Notes under the pieces: model-generated | What the model was told of the DNA's origin: nothing | The model's database searches: none | The model's input: the letters and a program-made list of their open reading frames with translations, nothing else | Origin: Siphonodentalium dalli | Lineage: Eukaryota > Mollusca > Scaphopoda > Gadilida > Siphonodentaliidae | Direction: 5' to 3' | NCBI GenBank assembly: GCA_032622095.1 | Contig: CP136066.1 | Coordinates: forward strand, 157,501,152-157,565,151 | Length of the DNA: 64,000 nt | Shown: one piece after another, positions 47,072 to 59,000 of the stretch | Numbering within the stretch: position 1 is the first letter of the stretch | How the letters are laid out: each line of letters starts with the position of its first letter | Made by a program: the position numbers and the translations under genes

Positions 47072-50000
47072 ATGTTTGGAGGTGGTGGAACGGGTTTCAA
47101 TTTTGCGTCCTCTACACCGCCAACCACAGCTTCAACAGGGTTCTCATTTGGCGGTGCACCACAGGCTGGCCCAAATGCACAGACACCTGCATCGACAGGC
47201 TTCAGCTTTGGTGCCACAACGTCAACGCCTGCTACTACTGGCTTTGGTGGTTTTGGAGCAAAACCTGCTGCTGCTAGCACTGCTGCACCGGGTGGGGCAG
47301 CATCAGGATTCGCCTTTGGCGGAACAACATCAACATCACTGTTCGGTGCTCCAGCTGTGACAGCAGCAGCCCCAGCGACAGGGTTCGGATTTAATAGTCC
47401 TGTAGCGACTGCCACTGTGGCACCTTCTCAGGGTTTCGGCGGATTCGGCGCAACAGCACCTGGAGCAACTGCTACAGGATCCCTTTTCTCAAAGCCAGGT
47501 TCGTAATTATAGCTTGAGCCATTATTTAGAGAATAATCATTTGATTGAACTGGTGACGTGAAATAATACATGAGAGGCAGGGACGTTGTACAAACACGAG
47601 AGCACAATTTCACAGCACCAGTTTATCAAGTGATTTATTATATTCCACTATAAGTATTTGATTTACCAGAAATCCGAATAATACCACCATTATACTCATT
47701 AAGCATAAATTTGTATAGCGTGTAATTCCTGGAAAAACGGTATGCGATTTCTGTCTTCCTTTAATCTATGGTTTCAGTTTCATTACTGTTTGTTTGCAGC
47801 GCTGTGATTGGTAAGCACTTAGAGCGATTGTTTCCATGTGTTTAAAGATATGGGCGCGGCCTTCGCTGTGGTTATAGATGTTAAAATAGTCACATGCACT
47901 AAAACCACCATAAACAGAAAGAATTGTTATATAATAGACAGATGTTGTTCTTATACCAATCATAAATATCGCATACATTGCACGTTATTCTCACATGTGT
48001 ACCCTTGATTATGTAAACAAACATAAAGAACATTAAGGAACCGATTGTTTAAACGTTTCGTTGCGCTGTGGAAGGCATAGATAAAATTATTGGCGCAATC
48101 AACAATTGCATTCAAATCACACCAAAATGCAAATTGTATTTTAATCGACCCATTCTACCCGCTGTCAGTTAAAAATCAAGCTAATCTACGTTACTTCTTG
48201 ATTGGGAAAAAAGTGTACATAATATAATTGTTCTTGAAAAGAGATAAATATTTTTCAATCCAGTGAGTATTTTCTCCTAACCTATATATGGTAATACATA
48301 CCAAATAAGGAATATTACTATGAGTTGTATTTTGAGTTGTAAGTTGTACAACCCCGACATATAAAGCGAATCTAAATAATGAAATGGCGCAGTATCGTGA
48401 CTGCTTATAAACAATCCACTGCGCTTTTTGCGAGAAACTAAACAACAGTCAACCTGTATTTTCTCGGACACAAAGCATGTTTTGTGAATAATATCGCATT
48501 CATATCATCATTATGCTAAAATTATTATATTCTGAGGCAATAATCATAATTTGATAATGTGATTTCTAAATTATAACCTACAACGAAGGCTGCCTGTCCG
48601 TTTAATTAGTCAAAATTACATACACACAAGAAAATGGATTTGAACTTATTTCTTTCAATTATCACTGCAAATTTCTTCTCTCTCAACACCAATAGTTAAA
48701 ACTACATCCAGATCTTCAGTTGCAACAACAACATAAAAAATCTAATTTAACATCGATTCTGCTTTCTTCTCTTGAATTTTTTTTTTACATGTAAACTGGA
48801 CCAACAAATAACAAAGAATATCATTTTATTAATGAAAAGTTAACAAAATCATTGTTGGTAGCCTTCTCAAACATTGAAACTGCATGGAATAAATGCATAT
48901 AAAATTCAATATCGAACAAAATAGTGACTTTCTTGCAGCACATCTTATTCCAAACATGTTATTTTCTACAATAGAATCTAAATAAAACGTAAAATCTGGA
49001 ACCCTGAATACATGTACATCTTTAAAATTAGCATTTTACATAAATCACATATAAGTTTTGAAATTAAAATATGAGAGCCCAATCGCATGATTGTTTTGAC
49101 TGACTAACAGATAAAGCTGTACAAAAACAACTACTGAAACTAATTCACGTATGCATTTCTGTATACATTGATATGACAATAAACCATATCATGTAACATC
49201 AGTCAATATTGCTGTGCATTTCTATATATTTGATACATTCATGTATAAAATGTTACAACATCGACCCCATCAATGCCATTTTATACGCCCGTATTTTTAC
49301 GCCTGTTTTGAAAAAATGGGACGTATTATGTTTTTGGCCCACTCCGTCCGTCTGGCCATTCACTTTTTTTGTTTTGGATGAAAATTTAGTAAGTCTGAAC
49401 TGAATGGTATGAAATTTGGTATGTGGGTTCACTAGCACAAAATACTGGTCAGTTCGTATTCAGGTTCCTCCTGCCAATTTTCACCAGTTACATGTACAGC
49501 CCTTTTTGTTGGAATTTGCACTTTTGTCACCTGAGTTATGGCCCATTGTTGAAATTACCATGGGCGTATGCTCTTGCATATACGATAACTTTAGATGGTT
49601 GTATATTTGCATATTTCCAGGAACCACAGCTCCAGCGGCAGGGTTTGGTGGTTTCACAGCTCCCGCTTCAAACAGCGCACCAGCTAGTGGATTTAATCCT
49701 GCAGGTAGCGGATTCTCATTAGGTGTTCAAACGACAGGTAAATATACATCTCACATGCTACTTAGAATAAATGATAGGGTTGATGTGGTAATGTGGTTTT
49801 GGTGTCAAACTGTAAATAGTTGTCTGTCATTTGAAGAATGAGGTTCACAGAGGTTGAATTTAGTGAAGCTATCCTGCAAAGCAGGCTAGAATCACCATAT
49901 TCACCCTCTGGGTACCTCATTCTGCTTTGGCCTCATTTTCCATCTGGGAAGTTTCTATATCCCCTAATTTTCAGAAGATAAAATGCATAATCGAGGTGAC

Positions 50001-53000
50001 AAATGGGTGAACATCACCATCTTCAACTGGGGAACTTCAATCTGAATGAGGTTCCCAGAGGGTGAATTTGGTGATGCTAGCACACCGTGCTGGATAGCGT
50101 CACTAAATTCACCCTCTGGGGACCTCATTCTGCAAATGACAGACATGCTATTTGCAGGCTTGTTTGGTATTATGAAATTGCTAGGAGATTGCCCATAAAA
50201 AGTGACAGGTCACTGATGTGAAAGTCAGAAAGTATTGGAAAATTAATTGTATGTGTTTATTCCATCACAAAATCTAAATAAAAAAAATTCAGGATTTTCT
50301 CTTTGACTCCACCCTTTGCTATGCATTGGCAAGTACCGATAGTAAAACAGGGTTTCCGATAGGGGTTGGGGGAATGGTACCCCTATGGCCGCTGGGGGAA
50401 ATCTCAGTTTATAAAAAATCTGCTAATATCTACTAGTATTTTGCGACAAATTGTCAAAGAGTTAAATTCAAGGGTAAAATAAGTGTACTGACAATTTTGT
50501 GTACCGCCACCAATAATGGTAGAGAAAATTGTTAAAATTTGCAATTTATTTCAATGTCCATTTTCACTACATTCATGACATGTAATGTTATACCATGAAA
50601 TATTTCTGTCGATCATTCTTTGGTGGCTAACATCTGGACCTCATCTACATAATCATTAATGAAAACCAGTCAGAACAGAGTGTTACATGTAGCTGAGAAT
50701 GTAATCACGATGTATCCAGACGAATCAACCATGTAGCTTTTGCATTTGCTAATTGTCAATGTGTGTAACCCTGAAAAGCATTCGCTTCCTGCCAAATGGT
50801 TCACTGGTGATCAACACCAATGGACAAATAAAGTTGTCTTTGTTTATTACTCTCTGTTGGTTTTATTCAGTGGCAGATATACACATTTGTTGTAGGCATT
50901 AATCCATGGGTCGGGTAGGAAAATATGTTGTTCAGAGGGGAAATTTGGGTGAGGGGAAAGGGACCTTAAAACGGACCTGCTTCTCCTATAGCGGAAACCC
51001 TGAGTAAAATAACTGGAAACTGGCAAAAAGCCAGCAAAAGTATTTACCTGAATCTGACTTTTGCAGTGTTCTCAGAGGTGTGCTTACATAATGTAGTGAA
51101 AAAAAATACATGTCTGCTACCTTTGGAAACCACGTTTGATCTCAGGTTTTCTTTGACCAATTGGCTTGAAATTTGGTGTTACAGCATTTTCTGTTTAAAG
51201 ATACACCACAGGATGTGGTCCAAATTTGAGTTAAATCGAGCATGTGTGTGAAATGTTATAAACTGATATGGGAGACCTGGGATCAGATTGAAGATCCACA
51301 GACCACAGTTGAAGTTGTTGATGTTCACCCAGTAGTCACCTCGATTATGCATTTTATCTTCTGCAAATTGGGGGATATAGAAACTTCCCAGATAGGAAAA
51401 TGTAACTAAAAACAATGTTAATTTGTGACTATAGATACTTCTCAGAAGATAAGACCTAAGCAGAATGAGGTCCCCAGATGGTGAATTTGGTGATGCTAGC
51501 CCACGTTGCTTGGTAGCATCACTAAATTCACCCTCTGGGGACCTCGTTCTTCAAATGACAGACACTATTTGCAGGCATGCAGACATTTGGTTTTATATGG
51601 GTCTTGCTCCAATGGTTTTATGCGCTTAATCGAGAAAAGTTTTAACCCTTTACCCAACAGAAGGGCCCTGTGCCAATGCATTCTCTTATATATGCGAGTC
51701 GACCATAGGTCGCCTCGCATATATAAGAGAATGCATTGGCTTAACACATTAAAAATTATAAAATTGTTAAAGAATGTAAGAAAAAATGGTAAAAAGTGTT
51801 AAAAAAAGATTTTTTTTAGGCCAATGCATTCTCTTATATATGCGAGGCGACCTATGGTCGACTCGCATATATAAGAGAATGCATTGGCACAGGGCATAAC
51901 TGTAACTATCACAATGTGGTCAAGGAGCCGGTTCCAATGATATCCATATGTGTATGGTTCTATTGAGACAGACCGAAGATATTTTAGGCTGTTGAAGCTT
52001 TATTTGGCCGGTTGTGGCCGGTTTGTTGGGTAAAGGGTTAATTGATTTTCGGGGGACTATCGAAATGACCTCTGTCCATCTGTCTAGCCGTCCATCCTTT
52101 CATCTGTCCCTCATTGTGCAATAAACTTCTCCCACAGTTTTTAATGTTGAGAATTGAACGTTAGTATATTGTTACCAATATATTGCCGGTGTGTAACGTG
52201 TTTATGGACGACAGAAAAATTGTTTATTCCATTTTTTCACATCAAAATTATTTTATCATTTTTATTTTTTGTACCTTCATTGTGTAATCAACTGCTCCCA
52301 CAGTATTAAATGTAGAGAATTATTTGAACATTAGGATATTGGTATCCATATATTGCTAATGTGCAGTTGGTATGTTGACAATCGGACAAATATCATTTTT
52401 CACCTAGTTATTCCCATTTATTGACTTTTTTCACAATGTTAATTTTGGAAATTTCATTATGTAATCAAATTCTCCCACAGTTTCAAATGTAGAGAATTTA
52501 AACTTGTTACCCAAATATTGCTAATGTGCAACATGTATATAGACGACAGGAAAGGATACCCATATTATGCACCCAACCCTCCGAAGGAGGATTCTGGGGT
52601 ATATATTGGAAACCTGTGTCCATCCTTCTGTCCTTCTGTCCACAACAAACATTTCACAACACAGCTCAAGTATCGATAGTCCAATTTGGATGTCCTTTGT
52701 TATGCCGATAGACCAGCATTGTGGAAAGGACCTCCACATAGTGCAGGTTTTGTCTGCACTATTTTGCAGAGTTATGGACCTTTGCTGGACTTAGTGTAAA
52801 TTGCTCGGGTAAAAATTATTTGAGTCAAGTCAAGGAACCCACACATCAGACCTCAATTATTAGATGTCGATTTTTGAAATCTGTTATTTTTCACCACCTG
52901 GAATATTTGGTTGCCTAGCAGATATTCGACAAGCGGACCGGACCTACATACTCTCAATACCAAATTATGTTGAACAAGACGTTGATAAACATCTTTTGGG

Positions 53001-56000
53001 AAATTTTATACTATTGTTGACAGTGGTTAGCATTATTTTTTGGTGATTAATCGATTCCGATAACTAAAGCGTCTTTTGAAGAAATGTTAACATATCAATT
53101 GGATACAAGCTGATGGACTTAAATAGAAATTAAATGGTTGAAAAACTACCATCACAGATGTCATAAGTATAACGCAAATATCAGTGTGACATATTGACAA
53201 GACAGATTACACATGTATGTTATTTTAGTTTTGAGGATAGTTAATACATGTAGTTGAATTTTATATGAAAACTGAATTTTACTCTTTTCTGTCTCCTCTT
53301 TCATCAGCTACAACAGCTAGTTCCTTGAGTGCTCTTCTGTCTGGCTCAACTCCCGCAGCAACTACAACAGCCGCACCAACCGGATTTGCACTAGGTCAAC
53401 CCGCACAACCACAGGCTTCAACCGGGTTTGCACTAGGTCAACCCACACAACCACAAGCTTCAACTGGGTTTGCAGTGGGTCAACCAGCACAGCCACAGCC
53501 ATCAACTGGATTCTCACTAGGTCAATCAGTGCAGCCACAGGCATCAGCTGGATTCCCACTAGGTCAACCAGCCCAGCCACAGGCATCAGCTGGATTCCCA
53601 CTAGGTCAACCAGCACAGCCACAGGCATCAGCTGGATTCCCACTAGGTCAACCAGCGCAGCCACAGGCATCGACTGGATTTGCTATTGGTCAACCAGCGC
53701 AGCCACAGGCATCAACTGGATTTGCTATTGGTCAACCAGCGCAGCCACAGGCATCAACTGGATTTGCTATTGGTCAACCAGCGCAGCCACAGGCATCGAC
53801 TGGATTTGCTATTGGTCAACCAGCACAGCCACAGACATCAGCTGGATTTCCTCTTGGTCAACCAGCGCAGCCACAAGCAACAACTGGAATTGCTCTTAGT
53901 CAACCAGCACAGCCACAAGGGACAGCACAGCCATCTACAGCTGGATTCAATTTTGGTATTTCTGATTCTATTTCCAACATTTTCCCTTTCTATACTGAAT
54001 GGATTCTCCCATTCAGTTGTTAAGGTATAAATCTGAGCAGTCTCTTATTCATTTGGAGGGGTGTTCAGGTAATAAAAGCAGACAACAGACATGTGAATAG
54101 ATAATACAAGTACAGCAGGGCTGACGGTCTAGAAATCCAGGAGGGTTTTTAATAGCCCGCCTAGATTTTCCTAGGAGGGCTATAGCCCTCCTCAACTTTT
54201 ACAGTTATGATTTATTTTATCTGAGTTACTACTGCCCTTAGTTGGTCTATTTTTGATGTTGTTTAACTTCATCTAAATAAATTTTGTTATGTGGAAGCAA
54301 AATATCCAGAGTTGTGACTGTCAACCCCGCACTGGCCAAAGTATGATATGGTGAATATTCAATTATGTTTTATTTGTTATGATAATTAATATGAACCACA
54401 GACAAAATGTAAGAGTGTTTGTACTCAACAATTTGTCAGTCGGTGTCCAACCCATGCAACGAAATTGGGTGAGTACACAATGAAGTAGCATATTAAATCC
54501 AGAATATTTACACTTGAATGCAGTTACAAATGACTGCTTTATTTCAATGCAATCCATATTCCATCACTGATTACAAGTTGGTATGACCGCTTTCGCAGAT
54601 TGCTGCTACGCAGTGCTACCAGCGGTCAAGTCGCTCTGTATGGATTTACTGGGTGCTTACAATTGGGGACATAGAGAACAGTTTCTCAACTTTAATAAGT
54701 GAATAACATTGTAAACAAGAATAATCACCACAGTGAATGATAACTTGGAGACATTAGCTCATTATATTAAAAGATTGTCAATCGAAGCAAGAAATTGATC
54801 ATTTCTGTGATATACAATTTTCACTGATAGGATCCAGAAACGGAACGAAAGGTTGAACTCAATCGAGGCAGTGACATTTGGTTCTCACTATCCACAACAT
54901 ATGTTGATTTTATCCAATGAAATATATTGTAAGTTCAAACTTATGAAGAGAAATTATTTATTTTGTTCTTATAATGTGTGAGTATCGATAAAAAATCTGA
55001 TTTATGGAACTGTTCGTTCCGGAATTTAATGATTCCGCCATAATACCCATTTGACATCAGTTGCCAAAGTCACGAATGCACACACTGTGCAATATAATTC
55101 TTTGCGATTTAGAGGCAGAATTTTTCTCATAAAACCAGATAAAACACAATAAAATAACTAAATAAATTTCCTATTGTAGACTAGGCGGGCTATAAAAAGC
55201 CCGCCTTGGCTGGGCAGAAGAATTTGTATTCATTGGTGGGAAATGTTCAAATAATAAGTTGAACAAACGACCATATGCTCCTCTGACGCGGAATCAGTAA
55301 AGGCTCCCAATGGGAGTCTGTTTCAGCTAGTAACTAATAATTCAATGACATCACAGTTTTATTAGCATGAATGATTGATTAAATTTCATCTTTGGAATGT
55401 CTTTTCTCTGATTAATCAGACACAGAGATGAAGGACTACATGCGTCCTGTATTTCTCCTGAAGTTCAACATTCCTTTGCATTTAATACTTCCAAACATAG
55501 TCCTATGAATCACTCTCTGTTAAATAAAAATTATATTGTATTAATCATGATTCGCTGCTGTTAAAAAATATATATTGAAAAACGCGACTTATAAATTATT
55601 TTGAGTCCAAGTTTGCAAATAGTGTGTCTGTCATTTGCAGAATGAGGTCCCCCGGGGTGAATTTAGTGATGCTACCCCATTATTTGTGCTAGCATCACCA
55701 AATTCACCTCTGATGACCTCATTCTGCTTAGACCTCAACTGCTATTAGTGTAGGTAGTTAGCGTTTTGATCAATACAAGTCGGATAAAAGCGCCATTTTT
55801 TAATATCTTGTTGGACAGCATTTCTAGTCTAGGAATTTTCTCAAGAACCAACTTTTTGACCGACGTAGATCCGAAAATTCAAGATGGCGTCCAAGATGGC
55901 CGCCGGTTTGACGGTGGTACACCTAATAGTTTTGCTTCTCAATTTTATATATTAAACATAACGAATTCCACCCTATTATCTAAGAATGGTGGTTATCGAA

Positions 56001-59000
56001 TAACAGCTCCCACTTTTAGTTGAAAAATGGCTACAATTATTCAAGATGGATGCCAAAATGGCGGCCAAAACATGGAAATGTTAGTTTTTTTCCTTATTTT
56101 TGTTTAAATACTTTACAATTTTCGAGATAATATAAGATAAGCTATCAACAATGTGTTGATTATTCGATGGAATAACCTCTGTGAAAGAGTCATGCACACT
56201 TAGGGCGAAGTAGTATTGTTTGTTCTGGTAGAAATGTGAGGTAGAATATGTGCTATGTAAAATGAGCAAAATTATTCTCAGACAGGGTTTCATTCTGTAA
56301 TTGCTTAGAAACGAACAATGAATGGCTCTGATGTCTTCAATTCTAGTTGCGACACTACTATATGGTTGGATCAATTGAATGAAAATTTGAATATCGAGAT
56401 CTTTACAAATAAATAATCAATTTAGTAGTGGATTTACCACGACATTAGGAAACACCAAATGATAAAACCCATAATCGTCAAACTCAATTTGGTTCTAAAA
56501 AAAGGAACACATGGAAGGTATTCTGCAACACATCTTCACCATCCGGCCTCGTATACAAATTACAAATACTTTGGAATTTGAAAATGTACTTTGTTTTAAT
56601 AAACTGAATTGAACAATTCACTTCTCACAGCCACATCTGCACAACTTCGTACATGGAAGTTTGCTTCTTGAACATTTTCACCTGGAACAAACCGATTTGC
56701 AAACACATTTAATCAACTCTGTGCACTATGTAGCTGCTTCTGGGTTGTCATTCTCAATCAATTTCCATCCAAAGAAGTCAGGTGCTGGAAACTTTGCATC
56801 TACTGTGGGGCTTACAGTCCAGATACCAGCCTGATATATAGCTCGATTTTCATTTGCAAGAGCATGTTCCTCGTTGGTGATAAATGTTCAAGTGCTGAAT
56901 ATTCCATGTCTAGCTTCATGAACTGAGGTCAGGTTCACAGATTTGTCATAAAAAATCACAACGAAATGCTAAATACACTCAAATAGTGGTGATGAAACAT
57001 CAAGAACCACACACGGATTCCTCGTAATTGGCATCAAGCATTATGTGAGCTATGCTTTCCAAGCATCCCAAAATTGCGCTTACCCTTACCAAGGAAAAAG
57101 TTGAGTCGCATCCTGATATTGGATGGAATATTGGAAGTACAGTTGAATTTGTTTAGCCCATTGAATTGCACATATCAACTATGTTGTAGGTAACATGGGA
57201 TTTAAACTTCTCGAAAGACAAACAGTTTAAAATATTTGCATTGAAGAAGCATAGCATTCAGATGTCCCAACATGATCACGATAATATATGTGTCAAAATT
57301 GTGAACAATAATCGATGAATTATCGGTTTGTAGCATATGAAATATATGTTCTTCTCACACCAAATCCAGCGACTCCCCCATCTATAAAATGAGGGGCGGT
57401 AATAAATGTGACTTTCTAAGCTGCATGAAGATCCCATCCGATTCAAACTACATAGATACTGCAGAGCCAAATCCAAAGGTCGAGTGTAAGGTGTTCGACG
57501 GGGGTGCTCTGATACACTTACTGACACCTGAAGTCGGGCTTGCCTTCTCAATGTATATCAGCACAACGTTTATTCCATATGTTATGATGCAGCTCGCAGA
57601 TTGTAGAATAATTGACTTGGTTTTGGACAGGTAAATAGAGGGTAGTATCAAAACAGGAACGTGAGAGAAACGTGGTTGCGGCATTCGATGTAAGGTTGGG
57701 GCTTACCACAAACGTTCCACCGAATTGTAATGACTTTCTAAGAAACACCACCAACAGGCAAGAATTGTTTGCATTGGTCAATGAATGTCTCTTTAAATTG
57801 GAAACCCTAACAGGGAAAACCATCTTCGTAACGGAGGATGATAACACGGTCCTAATGTCGTACCTATTCTCTTTGGATATACATATGAAGAAGCTGACAG
57901 TAGATTAGTCGGACATATATATCATATGCTACAAACTCATTATTCATCGATTATTGTTCGTACTGTTGACAAGGATATTATCGTGACTCTGTTGTGACAT
58001 CTGTATACTATGCTACTCCAATGCAAAAATTTGAAAATGTGTCTTTCGGCAAGTCTAAATCCCATGTTATCCGCAACATAGTTGATATGTACAATTCAAT
58101 TGGGCTCAGAAAATTCAACTGTGCTTCCAATATTCCATGCTATATCAGGATGCGACTCAACTTCCGTTTTCTTTGGTAAGGGTAAGCGCACATTTTGGGA
58201 TGCTTGAAAAGCTTACCCAGAGCTAACAGAATGCGTGATGTCAATTACGAGGAATCCTTTTGTGGTACTTGATGTTCCATCACCACAATTTGAGTGTATT
58301 TAGCATTTCGTTGTGATTGTTTATTACAAATCTGCTAAGCTGACCTCAGTTAATGAAGATAGACATGAAATGTTCAGCAAAGGCCGCGCACATGAACAGT
58401 TACCACCAAAGAAATCGTGCTACTAGTATATATCAGGTTGGTATTTGGACTTGCATAGTAAGATAGATGCAAAGTTTCCAGCATCTGACTCACTGGGGGA
58501 AAACTGTTTCACAAGAATCGATTATATCGCCTTTCCGGTTCTGTCTCTATCGAACTAAGTCCTGACTCTTTCGCGATTTAAAACAAATATTTTCAAAGTT
58601 TTGACCGCCATTTATACACTAATTACTAATTATACACTAACTATTTACTAAACAAATATCCGTAGATTATGTCTTTGTTCGTGCTTATTGTTGATAATAA
58701 TGCGAACTCAGCTATGTTTGTGCACACTTAGAGGCATGATGCGTTCTTGTGCATTTCCTATTTAAATTAAGCAGCAATTTGATAAGTTTATCGGTCTTGA
58801 CACTTTTAGTTGGGCTGGAACATGTATCACTGTATGATCACTATAATAACCACATTTTCAATCATAAAACCTGACAAGTTCCAGCCCAATTTAAATGTGA
58901 TAAAATCTGAGCATCAAACTGCTGCTTAATTCTCGTGGGAAATACCCACAAATTCCCGTCTCTAAATGGGCACCACACGCAGCCGATTTTGCACACACAA

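Noticed and set aside
47020-47415. 131-codon minus-strand ORF opposite NUP62 exon 2
   Set aside because: It is the antisense of GC-rich FG repeats; low-complexity Pro/Ala/Val composition and no splice or domain support.
53362-53670. Minus-strand ORF and shifted plus-strand ORF over NUP62 exon 4
   Set aside because: Both arise because the 42-bp repeat is a multiple of 3, leaving several frames open. Only the in-phase frame joins the flanking exons.
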